A stretch of DNA of 64,000 nucleotides from an uncultured Flavobacteriaceae bacterium (GTDB lineage: Bacteria > Bacteroidota > Bacteroidia > Flavobacteriales > Flavobacteriaceae): NCBI GenBank assembly GCA_943787295.1, contig CALSLW010000001.1, positions 62,001-126,000 of the forward strand, written 5' to 3'. The notes beneath the pieces are model-generated. The model saw only the letters and a list, made by a program, of their open reading frames with translations, made no database searches and was not told where the DNA came from. Every line of letters starts with the position of its first letter. Position 1 is the stretch's first letter. A program made the position numbers and the translations under genes. This document shows positions 1-7,455 of this stretch, piece after piece.

Positions 1-79
1 AATTTCTATGGATAACTTTCGTTATGCGAATTTGATAGACTTAAATAATTGCCCGAAATTTACAAAAATTAAGGTCGAA

Positions 80-616
80 ATGATTCCAACCCTTACCCAT
101 TATCAAAAAATTACTGCACAATGCCGTGCTTTATTCTTAAAAAAAATGACCGATTATGGCGTGGCCTGGCGCATTTTGCGTTTGCCATCGCTTACTGATC
201 AAATCTTTATCAAGGCGCAGCGCATTAGAAGTATCCAAAGTTTAGCAGAACAAAAGGTAGAAGAGGGGCAAGAAAGTGAGTTTATCGGGATCATAAATTA
301 TTGCATTATGGCCTTAATTCAGATTGAAAAAGGCATTGCAGAACAACCTGATTTGTCTAACGACGAAGCAACTGCATTGTACGATAAGCATTTAAAAATA
401 ACCGAAGATTTAATGCTCGCTAAAAACCACGACTATGGCGAAGCATGGCGAGATATGCGGGTAAGTTCTTTGACCGACTTGATCTTGCAAAAACTATTAC
501 GCGTTAAGCAAATTGAAGACAATCAAGGAAAAACCCTTGTAAGCGAGGGGATAGATGCCAATTATCAGGATATGATTAATTATGCGATTTTTGCGTTAAT
601 CCATTTAGATCAATAA
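80..616 (+). CDS. DUF1599 domain protein
   Basis: Small cytoplasmic protein built from two copies of the same helical unit. Each copy carries a K-x-x-DYG-x-AWR-x-x-R motif: 'KMTDYGVAWRILR' near the start and 'KNHDYGEAWRDMR' in the second half. Both are followed by a run giving I..K..R...I. This duplicated pattern is typical of DUF1599 proteins of Bacteroidota; their biochemical role is not established, though the Pfam family has been linked to nucleotide modification. An in-frame ATG at position 8 is also possible, but homology to the repeat begins soon after the ATG at 80, so I prefer the shorter start (178 aa). It sits 4 bases before the permease gene and probably shares its transcript. The gene order DUF1599, permease, tpiA, prmA, clpS is familiar from related genomes. 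Confidence 0.8.
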   Translation: MIPTLTHYQKITAQCRALFLKKMTDYGVAWRILRLPSLTDQIFIKAQRIRSIQSLAEQKVEEGQESEFIGIINYCIMALIQIEKGIAEQPDLSNDEATALYDKHLKITEDLMLAKNHDYGEAWRDMRVSSLTDLILQKLLRVKQIEDNQGKTLVSEGIDANYQDMINYAIFALIHLDQ

Positions 617-620
617 GCGA

Positions 621-1691
621 ATGGCAAAATTGTTGTTTGTAAAAGGATTGAGTGGATTGTTAACGCTATTAGGAGTTACAGTCGTTGTTTTCTTTCTTTT
701 TAATGTTTTAGGCGATCCAGCACAAATGATGGTGGATCAAAATGCTTCACAAGCTCAGATCGACAAAATACAGCAGAAATACAGCTTTGATTTACCGACC
801 CATCAACAGTTTTTATTTTTTTTAAATGACTTATCACCGATCTCCCTTCACAGTAATAAAGTTGATGATTTTTCTTTTTATAGCGATGTTAAATATGGGG
901 GGTTTTCGCTAGGTCTAGGCAATGTGGTCTTAGTTTTAAAGCGCCCTTATCTGCGAACTTCTTATCAACGTCAAGGGAAACGCGTAAGCGATATTATCGC
1001 TGAAACACTTCCCAATACATTTATTCTCGCCTTGAGTTCAATTGGGATTGCCATTGTGCTTGGGATGTTGTTAGGGGTTTTAGCGGGGTATTATAAAGAT
1101 TCATTTTTGGACTCAGCCTTATTACTCTTAAGTACCTTGGGGATGAGCGTTCCCTCGTTTTTTAGTGCGATATTATTTTCTTGGGTTTTTGGTCACCTAT
1201 TAGGGGATCTTACAGGACTCAATATGACAGGAAGTTTGTATGAGTTGGACGACTTTGGCGAAGCTCATCATTTACAATTGAAAAACCTTTTCCTACCCGC
1301 CATTGTACTAGGGATTCGCCCCATCGCAGTGATTGTACAATTAGTTCGTTCTGGGATCATTGACGTCTTGCAGCAAGAGTATATTAAAACTGCTTACGCA
1401 AAAGGATTAACGTCTTTCCAAGTGGTGTATCGCCATGCGATTAAGAACACTTTAAATCCTGTTATTACTGCGGTTTCTGGCTGGTTTGCCTCTATGCTCG
1501 CTGGAGCAGTATTTGTCGAGTATATCTTTGGGTGGAGGGGTTTAGGAAAAGAAATCGTCAATGCCCTGAATACCCTAGATATTCCCGTTGTAATGGGAGC
1601 CGTTCTAGTCATCGCAAGTTTATTTGTAATCATCAACTTAATCGTTGATTTCCTTTATATTTACATCGATCCAAAAGCAAAACCATTTTAA
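621..1691 (+). CDS. ABC transporter permease, DppB/OppB type
   Basis: Inner-membrane permease subunit of the peptide/nickel importer class (BPD_transp_1 fold). An N-terminal membrane helix (about residues 10-30) is followed by a non-membrane segment of some 90 residues and then about five helices. The cytoplasmic EAA loop that docks on the ATPase is clear near residues 253-276 ('EYIKTAYAKGLTSFQ' then 'HAIKN'). The 356 aa length is a little longer than usual DppB proteins because of the segment before the second helix. No OppC-like partner, ATPase or binding protein lies next to it, so the substrate cannot be inferred. It is followed after 9 bases by tpiA, which suggests co-transcription without functional relation. 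Confidence 0.88.
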   Translation: MAKLLFVKGLSGLLTLLGVTVVVFFLFNVLGDPAQMMVDQNASQAQIDKIQQKYSFDLPTHQQFLFFLNDLSPISLHSNKVDDFSFYSDVKYGGFSLGLGNVVLVLKRPYLRTSYQRQGKRVSDIIAETLPNTFILALSSIGIAIVLGMLLGVLAGYYKDSFLDSALLLLSTLGMSVPSFFSAILFSWVFGHLLGDLTGLNMTGSLYELDDFGEAHHLQLKNLFLPAIVLGIRPIAVIVQLVRSGIIDVLQQEYIKTAYAKGLTSFQVVYRHAIKNTLNPVITAVSGWFASMLAGAVFVEYIFGWRGLGKEIVNALNTLDIPVVMGAVLVIASLFVIINLIVDFLYIYIDPKAKPF

Positions 1692-1700
1692 ACAAAAAAC

Positions 1701-2450
1701 ATGAGAAAAAAGATTGTCGCCGGTAACTGGAAAATGAACAACAATAAAGAAGAAACAGCTCAATTGATCGCTGCTTTAAAAGCAAAAGGAAGTTTTGCTG
1801 GAGTAGAAGTTAAAGTGGCGCCCACCTCCATTCACTTAGTGCAAGCAGTAGATGCTTTGATTGATTCTGCGATTGAAGTAATTGGTCAAAATATGCACCA
1901 AGCGACGAACGGGGCTTATACGGGAGAAATTTCTGCTAGCATGCTACAAAGTATTGGAGTGAATTCAGTCATCTTAGGACATTCTGAACGCAGGGCCTAT
2001 TTTAACGAAACAGACGAGGCGTTAGCAGAAAAAGTAGCCACAGCTGTAAAGCACGATATGGAAGTTGTTTTTTGTTTTGGAGAAGAACTAGCTGATCGTC
2101 AAAACGAACAACACTTTAAGGTAGTAGAAGAGCAGTTGAGTAAAGCTTTGTTTTCTTTGCCAAACACTGCTTGGGGAAAGATTGTTTTAGCTTATGAGCC
2201 TGTATGGGCGATTGGAACAGGAGAAACTGCTTCCCCAGAACAAGCACAAGAAATGCACGCCTTTATTCGCGGTTTAGTGGCACAACAATATGATGCTAGT
2301 GTTGCAGAAAATGTTGCTATCTTGTATGGCGGAAGTGTAAAGTCTGCTAATGCACAAGAAATCTTCTCAAAACCAGATGTTGATGGAGGACTAATTGGAG
2401 GAGCAGCACTTAACGCAGATGACTTTTTTGCAATTGTTCAATCAATCTAA
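1701..2450 (+). CDS. tpiA: Triosephosphate isomerase
   Basis: Glycolytic and gluconeogenic enzyme interconverting dihydroxyacetone phosphate and glyceraldehyde 3-phosphate in the cytoplasm. All catalytic landmarks of the TIM barrel are present: the N-terminal 'GNWKMN' with the substrate-binding lysine (residue 11), the catalytic histidine in 'ILGHSERR' (about residue 94), the catalytic glutamate and flexible loop in 'AYEPVWAIGTG' (about residues 164-174), and the phosphate-binding 'LYGGSVK' and 'GGLIGGAAL' near the C-terminus. Length (249 aa) is normal. The stop codon is followed directly by the ATG of prmA with no gap, so the two are very likely translated from one message. Confidence 0.98.
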   Translation: MRKKIVAGNWKMNNNKEETAQLIAALKAKGSFAGVEVKVAPTSIHLVQAVDALIDSAIEVIGQNMHQATNGAYTGEISASMLQSIGVNSVILGHSERRAYFNETDEALAEKVATAVKHDMEVVFCFGEELADRQNEQHFKVVEEQLSKALFSLPNTAWGKIVLAYEPVWAIGTGETASPEQAQEMHAFIRGLVAQQYDASVAENVAILYGGSVKSANAQEIFSKPDVDGGLIGGAALNADDFFAIVQSI

Positions 2451-3293
2451 ATGGCAGCAACTTATATCCAACTTAACTTACAGGTTCATCCCCTCGATTC
2501 TGGGAGAGAAATAATTTTAGCCGTATTGAGCGAGTTAGGGTTTGAAAGTTTTGTGGAGACTGAACAGGGTCTGGGTGCCTATATTCAAGAAAAAGACTGG
2601 AAAGCAGACTTGCTGGATCACTTGTATCCTCTAGTGGAAAACGGCTTGGATATAGGATGGTCTATAACAGCTATTCCGCCAGAAAACTGGAACGCTGTTT
2701 GGGAATCAGATTTTCAACCTATAGTCATTGAAAATCAATGCGCCGTTCGAGCAGACTTTCATGCCCCTATAGATGTGCCTTATGAGTTAGTGATTACCCC
2801 AAAGATGAGTTTTGGAACTGGACACCACCAGACTACTTATATGATGTTGAATTATCTACTTCAAAATGCCCCAAAAGGACACACTTTATTAGATATGGGC
2901 TGTGGGACTGGAGTACTCGCTATTCTAGCCGAAAAGTTAGGTGCTGTAGATCTAGACGCAATCGATGTAGAGCCTTGGTGTTATGAGAATACGGTAGAAA
3001 ATATTAAAATGAATAATTGCCAAAATATTATCGCAGCAGAAGGAGATAGCAAAATGATTCCTGAAAAAATCTACGATACTATTTTAGCCAATATCAATAT
3101 GAATGTCTTGCTATTAGATATTCCATTGTTTTCACAACGATTAAAGGATAATGGTTCCTTGTTTTTAAGCGGCTTTTACACGCAAGATATCCCAGCGATT
3201 GAAGCAAAAGCAAATCAAAATGGTTTGCAATTAGTTGAATTTCAAGAAAAAGACAATTGGGTGTCTGCCCATTTTTCCAAAAGTAATGGATGA
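2451..3293 (+). CDS. prmA: Ribosomal protein L11 methyltransferase
   Basis: SAM-dependent enzyme that trimethylates ribosomal protein L11. The N-terminal half (residues 1-130) matches the substrate-recognition part of PrmA. The Rossmann-like half begins with the SAM motif 'LLDMGCGTGVLAI' (about residues 146-158), and the active-site strand is 'ILANINMNVL' (about 211). Length is 280 aa, near the family norm. The start codon abuts the tpiA stop, and the 3' end overlaps the clpS start by 8 bases, so tpiA, prmA and clpS form one compact unit. Nothing unusual in the protein. Confidence 0.95.
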   Translation: MAATYIQLNLQVHPLDSGREIILAVLSELGFESFVETEQGLGAYIQEKDWKADLLDHLYPLVENGLDIGWSITAIPPENWNAVWESDFQPIVIENQCAVRADFHAPIDVPYELVITPKMSFGTGHHQTTYMMLNYLLQNAPKGHTLLDMGCGTGVLAILAEKLGAVDLDAIDVEPWCYENTVENIKMNNCQNIIAAEGDSKMIPEKIYDTILANINMNVLLLDIPLFSQRLKDNGSLFLSGFYTQDIPAIEAKANQNGLQLVEFQEKDNWVSAHFSKSNG

Positions 3294-3561
3294 ATCACCA
3301 GAAGTAGCCTATGAAGAAGAAGTTGAAGTGCTTACCGCAAAAGAGCATCAAATTATTCTTCATAACGACGATGTCAATACCTTTGATCATGTAATTCGTT
3401 GCCTTGTTCGCATCTGCGATCAAACCCCAGAACAGGCAGAACAATGCGCTTATATTGTTCACTATCATGGAAAGTGTGTGGTCAAGACAGGTGCTTATGA
3501 GGATTTAAAGCCCCGTTGTTTGTTGTTGTTAGAAGAAGGACTTTCGGCAGAATTAGTTTAA
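3286..3561 (+). CDS. clpS: ATP-dependent Clp protease adaptor ClpS
   Basis: Small adaptor that delivers N-degron substrates to the ClpA/ClpC-ClpP protease. The binding pocket is visible: 'ILHNDDVNTFDHVI' with the acidic pair contacting the substrate N-terminus, and the later 'AYIVHYHGKCVV' strand carrying the pocket histidine. The chosen ATG gives 91 aa and lies inside the last codons of prmA; an in-frame upstream extension to 3235 would add residues that merely read prmA out of frame. The acidic N-terminal tail (ESPEVAYEEEVEV) is common in Bacteroidota ClpS. Overlap with prmA suggests translational coupling. Confidence 0.93.
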   Translation: MDESPEVAYEEEVEVLTAKEHQIILHNDDVNTFDHVIRCLVRICDQTPEQAEQCAYIVHYHGKCVVKTGAYEDLKPRCLLLLEEGLSAELV

Positions 3562-3636
3562 TTTCTTTAGCGATGTTTGCCTAACTCTAGGGCTTGGCGT
3601 ATTTTGCAGCTTTCGTTTATTAAAACGATTAAAGCT

Positions 3637-4182
3637 ATGAAAAAAACACTTTTATTATTTGTAGGGCTTTTTGCCCCTGCACTTTATGCACAAAACACTA
3701 TGGAAAAAACTTTACATCAATTTAGCGTAGAAACCCTTGAAGGGAAACAATTTGACTTTTCAGCTTTAAAAGGCAAAAAAATTATGGTAGTCAATACTGC
3801 CTCTAAGTGTGGTTTGACTCCGCAATACAAAAAATTACAAGCCTTATATGAACAATACAGTTCAAAGGGATTTGTGATTATAGGTTTTCCCGCGAATAAC
3901 TTTATGAAGCAAGAGCCCGGATCTAATGAAGAGATAGCCACCTTTTGTGAGCGCAATTATGGTGTAAGCTTCCCCATGATGGCAAAGATTGATGTTAAAG
4001 GAAACGATATTCACCCTATTTATTCTTTTTTAACGCAAAAAGATAAAAATGGGGTAATGGATTCTAAAGTTACTTGGAACTTCCAGAAGTACTTAATCAA
4101 TGAAGAAGGGATATTAGAGAAAGTAATCTCGCCTAAAACTTCTCCTACAGACGAAGAAGTCATTTCTTGGATCACAAAATAA
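3637..4182 (+). CDS. Glutathione peroxidase family thiol peroxidase (exported)
   Basis: Thioredoxin-fold peroxidase that reduces hydroperoxides. A signal peptide (MKKTLLLFVGLFAPALYAQ) implies export to the periplasm. The peroxidatic cysteine sits in 'NTASKCGLTPQYKKL' (about residue 58), the tryptophan of the active site in 'TWNFQKYL', and a glutathione-peroxidase signature in 'GFPANNF..QEPGS'. The usual Cys-Asn-Gln of the second motif reads Ala-Asn-Asn here, as in some thioredoxin-dependent bacterial members; bacillithiol or thioredoxin is a likelier reductant than glutathione. An upstream TTG would give a longer product, but the signal peptide fixes the ATG at 3637. Only 4 bases separate it from the next gene. 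Confidence 0.9.
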   Translation: MKKTLLLFVGLFAPALYAQNTMEKTLHQFSVETLEGKQFDFSALKGKKIMVVNTASKCGLTPQYKKLQALYEQYSSKGFVIIGFPANNFMKQEPGSNEEIATFCERNYGVSFPMMAKIDVKGNDIHPIYSFLTQKDKNGVMDSKVTWNFQKYLINEEGILEKVISPKTSPTDEEVISWITK

Positions 4183-4186
4183 ACCC

Positions 4187-5335
4187 ATGAAAGCGAAGCA
4201 ATTTGATACCCATTGTGTCCATGAAGGGCAAGTAGAAGACACTATATATAAAGGAGCAATATCGCCCATTTATATGGCGACTGCCTATTCTTATGAAGAA
4301 ACAGACCGGTATCCCCGTTATTTTAACACCCCTAATCAAGTAGGCCTAGCCAAAAAAATTGCCGCCCTCGAAGGGGCAGAAGAAGGCTTGATTTTTGGCT
4401 CTGGAATGGCAGCGATTTCTACCGCTTTACTCGCTTTTTTAAAAGCAGGCGATCATGTTGTCTTGCAAAACGACTTGTATGGGGGGACAACAAATTTAGT
4501 CGTAGAACATTTTAACCAGTACGGAATTGAATACTCTTTCGCCGAAGGCTTAACTGTCTCAGGTTTTGAAAAAAAAATCAAAGAAAACACTAAGGTAATC
4601 TATATTGAAACTCCTAGTAATCCATTGATGAAAATTGTCGATTTAGCGGCAATCGCTCAATTGGCTACAAAGCATCAACTAGTTTCTATGATCGATAGTA
4701 CCTTTGCTTCTCCAGTGAATCAAAACCCCATCTCTTTTGGGATCGATATCGTCTTACATTCTGCGACCAAATACCTAGGCGGCCATAGCGATATTTTAGC
4801 AGGTGCGGTGGCTTGTTCTAAGACCCATATGCAAAAGGTTTTTGCTGTAGCAAAAAGTTTAGGCGGAAACCTAAGTGAACTGTCTATTTGGCTACTTGAA
4901 AGAAGTATCAAAACCCTAGCAATAAGAGTGCGTCAACAAAATGAAAACGCCCAAGCATTAGCAGAATATTTATTGTCGCATCCAGCTATTACTGCAGTGT
5001 ACTATCCAGGTTTAGAAAGTCACCCTGATCATGCTTTGGCAAAACAACAAATGCATGGCTTTACAGGAATGATGTCTTTTGAGATAAAGCCAGCACTTAA
5101 CCGTACCGCTTTTGAAAAAGCCTTGCAACTCATTCAGCCTGTAGTAAGTTTAGCAGGGGTAGAGAGCACCATCACGATTCCAGCGATTACTTCGCACAAA
5201 CTTTTAACCCCCGAAGGAAGAGCCCAGCAAGGAATCACAGATCAATTGATTAGATTTTCTGTGGGAATAGAACATGTAGAGGATTTGAAAAACGATTTGA
5301 ACCAAGCCTTAGAAAAAGCGACCCATGAAAGTTGA
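4187..5335 (+). CDS. Cys/Met metabolism PLP-dependent enzyme (CGS/MGL type)
   Basis: Fold-type I PLP enzyme of the transsulfuration group, acting on sulfur amino acids by gamma-replacement or gamma/beta-elimination. Visible are the PLP-binding 'GSGMAAIS' (about residues 71-78), the tyrosine region 'QNDLYGGT', the 'YIETPSNPLMKI' stretch and the Schiff-base lysine in 'HSATKYLGGHSD' (about residue 194), with the family end 'IRFSVGIEHVEDL'. Sequence alone does not separate cystathionine gamma-synthase, cystathionine lyase and methionine gamma-lyase. It overlaps bshB1 by 11 bases; since bacillithiol carries cysteine, a role in cysteine supply for that pathway is a reasonable inference from context. 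Confidence 0.9.
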   Translation: MKAKQFDTHCVHEGQVEDTIYKGAISPIYMATAYSYEETDRYPRYFNTPNQVGLAKKIAALEGAEEGLIFGSGMAAISTALLAFLKAGDHVVLQNDLYGGTTNLVVEHFNQYGIEYSFAEGLTVSGFEKKIKENTKVIYIETPSNPLMKIVDLAAIAQLATKHQLVSMIDSTFASPVNQNPISFGIDIVLHSATKYLGGHSDILAGAVACSKTHMQKVFAVAKSLGGNLSELSIWLLERSIKTLAIRVRQQNENAQALAEYLLSHPAITAVYYPGLESHPDHALAKQQMHGFTGMMSFEIKPALNRTAFEKALQLIQPVVSLAGVESTITIPAITSHKLLTPEGRAQQGITDQLIRFSVGIEHVEDLKNDLNQALEKATHES

Positions 5336-6044
5336 TATTCTTGCTTTTGGAGCACATCCAGACGATGTGGAATTAGGTTGTGGAGGTAGTATCGCAAAAG
5401 CCACAAGTCAAGGAAAATCAGTTGGTGTAATTGATTTAACAAGGGGAGAACTAGGCACTAGAGGCTCTGCCGAAATACGTGATCAGGAAGCCGCTGCAGC
5501 GGCCAAAGTACTACAGCTTGCTTTTAGAAAAAATCTCGCTTTTCGCGACGGCTTTTTTGATAACAACGAAGCTCATCAAATGGTCATTATTCAAATGATT
5601 CGCCTTTATCAACCCAAGATTGTTTTATGCAATGCCATAGAAGACCGTCACATCGATCACCCTAAAGGGAGTACCCTAGTAAGTGATGCCTGTTTTTTAT
5701 CTGGATTGAAAAAGATTATGACTAAAGACGAAGCGGGGAATATCCAAGCCCCTTGGCGACCAGCACATGTTTATCACTATATCCAATGGAAAGAGATAGC
5801 ACCAGATTTTGTGGTCGATATCTCTAATCACATCGATACAAAAATGGAGGCAATCCATGCATATGCAAGTCAGTTTTATGATGCTAAGAGCGATGAACCA
5901 TCTACCCCAATTAGTAGTCAGAACTTTTTAGAGAGTGTTCGATATAGAGCGCAAAACTTAGGTCGTCTTTCAGGAGTTGCTGCTGCAGAAGGTTTTACAG
6001 TAGAACGCACCCCTTTAATTCAAAACTTTGATGATATCGCCTAG
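5325..6044 (+). CDS. bshB1: Bacillithiol biosynthesis deacetylase BshB1
   Basis: Zinc-dependent LmbE-type deacetylase that removes the acetyl group from GlcNAc-malate during synthesis of bacillithiol, the low-molecular-weight thiol of Firmicutes and many Bacteroidota. The metal site is clear: 'GAHPDDVELGCGG' (about residues 9-21) supplies His-Asp-Asp, and 'EDRHIDHPKG' (about 105-114) supplies the third ligand. 'DLTRGELGTRGS' is a strong BshB1 signature. Length 239 aa is normal. The start overlaps the preceding PLP-enzyme gene by 11 bases. No other bacillithiol gene (bshA, bshC) is in the window. Confidence 0.95.
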   Translation: MKVDILAFGAHPDDVELGCGGSIAKATSQGKSVGVIDLTRGELGTRGSAEIRDQEAAAAAKVLQLAFRKNLAFRDGFFDNNEAHQMVIIQMIRLYQPKIVLCNAIEDRHIDHPKGSTLVSDACFLSGLKKIMTKDEAGNIQAPWRPAHVYHYIQWKEIAPDFVVDISNHIDTKMEAIHAYASQFYDAKSDEPSTPISSQNFLESVRYRAQNLGRLSGVAAAEGFTVERTPLIQNFDDIA

Positions 6045-6126
6045 GTCTTTTTTTTCTCCTTCATAAAAACATTAGTCCCAAGCTTTGAATGGAAGAAAAA
6101 AATAGCTTAAATTTGCCGCTTAAACG

Positions 6127-6200
6127 GTGGTTGTAGCTCAGTTGGTTAGAGCGCCTGATTGTGGTTCAGGAGGTCGGCGGTTCGAGACCGCTCTTCCACC
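6127..6200 (+). tRNA. tRNA-His (GTG)
   Basis: Full cloverleaf: D stem GCTC/GAGC, anticodon stem CCTGA/TCAGG with loop TTGTGGT (anticodon GTG at 6161-6163), T stem GGCGG/CCGCT with loop TTCGAGA. A G at 6126 opposite the C at 6200 provides the extra G(-1) that marks tRNA-His. The acceptor stem contains two adjacent U-U oppositions (6131-6132 against 6194-6195). CCA is not encoded. A strong terminator follows, and the accessory island begins directly after it. Confidence 0.95.
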
Positions 6201-6208
6201 CTTATAAT

Positions 6209-6237
6209 GAGGAAGTTAACGCTTCCTCTTTTTTTTT
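6209..6237 (+). terminator. Rho-independent terminator after tRNA-His
   Basis: Perfect 7-bp stem GAGGAAG/CTTCCTC with a six-base loop, followed by nine T. It closes the tRNA-His transcript. Confidence 0.85.
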
Positions 6238-6260
6238 GGGGTAACAAATGGGGTAACGAT

Positions 6261-6374
6261 TTACCTTTTTGGATTTGCAAAATTGCTTCTAAATTTATAG
6301 TATTCTTGCGGTTTAACTCTCTCACCCTTAATGTAATACTGAATCTTTCCGTTAACTACTTTAGTTGTCGTCAT
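6261..6374 (-). CDS. Hypothetical 37-aa protein
   Basis: Short gene with ATG at 6374 overlapping the last 14 bases of the upstream 198-aa gene, which favours translational coupling. The product is basic and rich in tyrosine (for example 'GKIQYYIKGERVKPQEYYKF' within it). The core 'KIQYYIKGERVKPQEYY' looks like a compact beta-type DNA or RNA binding motif, but I recognise no family. It is the last gene of the minus-strand run and ends close to the tRNA-His terminator. Shorter than most gene callers accept; it could be a chance reading frame. Confidence 0.45.
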   Translation of the reverse strand: MTTTKVVNGKIQYYIKGERVKPQEYYKFRSNFANPKR

Positions 6375-6957
6375 TTGATGCTTTGTTTATTATTGTGTCA
6401 TTCTCTATTAAATAATAATCTACTCCCGAATTTGTTTCGTAAAACACATCATTCATCGTAAACTCGTAGGATGCTAATCTAGGAACGTAATACTCATCTA
6501 GCGTGTTATCTTGTTTTCTCTGCTGTATCAACTCTGCAAATACATCTGTTTGGATTTTAATTGCAGTACAATCTTCACAATAGCCATCTTCACCCACTCC
6601 ATTGATTTGAAGTATAAAGTTTGGCGACATCACATCAGGGCGTAGAGCATTAAGAACAACGTGAACCTGACTATTATCTTTATCAAAATGATGTCCTAGT
6701 GTAAAGTTGTATCTCCACTTGTTGTATTCAGGCTTTCTAATGCGAAGAGCAATACCGATGTTATCCTTGCCCATTTTAGCTATTCCGTCAATCCCTGCAT
6801 CCTTGTCCAAGAAACTTGAAGAGATGTCAAAATACTCATCTGCTCCCATTAGGTCAAGTATCAACTCCTTATTTGCCTTAACGAACGTTTCTTCGTAGGT
6901 CTTGTTTTCCCAAAAGCTGTATGAACTCCGATTATCTTTAATATTTTGTTTATTCAT
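6361..6957 (-). CDS. Hypothetical protein, possible nuclease-like fold
   Basis: 198-aa soluble protein; function unknown. A pattern E(about residue 24)...'DAGIDGIAKMGKDNIGIALRIRKPE'-like region (in pieces: D-x(2)-GIDG, then GIALRIRK at about 68-75) resembles the D...(I)xR/K arrangement of PD-(D/E)xK nucleases, followed by a strand reading 'RYNFTLG'. This is a weak fold guess only. A 'CEDC' pair (about residue 125) could bind a metal. It starts just before the 6960-6975 palindrome, opposite the plus-strand microORF at 7000, and its stop overlaps the next small gene. Typical of phage or plasmid cargo with no housekeeping neighbours. Confidence 0.7.
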   Translation of the reverse strand: MNKQNIKDNRSSYSFWENKTYEETFVKANKELILDLMGADEYFDISSSFLDKDAGIDGIAKMGKDNIGIALRIRKPEYNKWRYNFTLGHHFDKDNSQVHVVLNALRPDVMSPNFILQINGVGEDGYCEDCTAIKIQTDVFAELIQQRKQDNTLDEYYVPRLASYEFTMNDVFYETNSGVDYYLIENDTIINKASNDDN

Positions 6958-6959
6958 TT

Positions 6960-6975
6960 GTTTAAAAGATTAAAC
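6960..6975. promoter_or_regulatory. Palindrome in divergent intergenic region
   Basis: GTTTAA-AAGA-TTAAAC, a perfect 6-bp inverted repeat directly before the start of the 198-aa gene (minus strand) and 24 bases before the plus-strand microORF at 7000. The placement suits an operator for an autoregulating island protein. Inference only. Confidence 0.4.
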
Positions 6976-6999
6976 ATTATTATATTTAAGAAAAAAACA

Positions 7000-7074
7000 A
7001 TGGGAAATGAATGTACCTGTGGTGAAACCACAAACGTTAGTGGATATTGTGATGGCTTTGGAAGCTATCATTGA
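7000..7074 (+). CDS. CDGSH-like 24-aa cysteine peptide (candidate)
   Basis: Only plus-strand reading frame of note in the left half of the island. ATG at 7000, TGA at 7072; product pattern is C-T-C-G-E-T-T...G-Y-C-D-G...H. This resembles the 2Fe-2S motif of CDGSH proteins (C-x-C-x2-S/T-x3-P-x-C-D-G-x-H), but the spacing before CDG and between CDG and His is longer than the canonical one. It is preceded by TATATTTA, close to a Bacteroidota -7 box. It could be a real microprotein, a decayed domain or a coincidence. Confidence 0.35.
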   Translation: MGNECTCGETTNVSGYCDGFGSYH

Positions 7075-7091
7075 GATGATTAGTCTATTTA

Positions 7092-7247
7092 TCAACTCCA
7101 TCTAAATAACTTTTTGAATCTGTGATTTTGGTCTAAGTGGATGCTGCTTATTTCGTTTACATCCTTAGGATTCCTTTCGGTTGCAAATCTTATCCAACCT
7201 GTCAATCCGTAAACATCTTCTTTAATATCGTAATCAAGTATTATCAT
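7092..7247 (-). CDS. Hypothetical 51-aa protein
   Basis: Small gene at the end of a chain of overlapping island genes. I chose the ATG at 7247, which begins 'MIILDYDIKEDVYG' and overlaps the preceding gene by 14 bases; an upstream in-frame ATG at 7319 would give 75 aa but would overlap by 86. The product ends with basic and aromatic residues (FKKLFRWS). No family recognised. Confidence 0.5.
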   Translation of the reverse strand: MIILDYDIKEDVYGLTGWIRFATERNPKDVNEISSIHLDQNHRFKKLFRWS

Positions 7248-7455
7248 CCACTTGAAAACGGACACCACCTTTATTGATTGCTGTGAGTTGCCCATCAAAG
7301 TATTCGTATATCGTTCCATCTGTATCTTTGTAATCTGCCATTAAACCAAAGGGGTCGCAACTTCTAATTATCGCTGCCTTGTGGCTAAAACTGTATTTAT
7401 CATTCTCCTGCGTTGCTAACCACTCCCGTATCTGTAAGATGTCTGTACTTTCCAT
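7234..7455 (-). CDS. Hypothetical 73-aa protein
   Basis: Soluble, mixed-charge product with 'YKDTDGTIYEYFDGQLTAI', which reads like two short beta strands around a turn. Starts inside the last 56 bases of the upstream 100-aa gene and overlaps the next gene downstream. Such dense overlap is usual in phage-type early or regulatory modules. No family recognised. Confidence 0.5.
   Translation of the reverse strand: MESTDILQIREWLATQENDKYSFSHKAAIIRSCDPFGLMADYKDTDGTIYEYFDGQLTAINKGGVRFQVDDNT

Noticed and set aside
6159-6461. 100-codon plus-strand frame over the tRNA-His 3' half
   Set aside because: Begins inside the tRNA and crosses its terminator and two antisense genes; a shadow frame.
7092-7319. 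75-codon version of the small gene ending at 7092
   Set aside because: Would overlap the upstream gene by 86 bases; the internal ATG at 7247 gives a 14-base overlap like the others in the chain.
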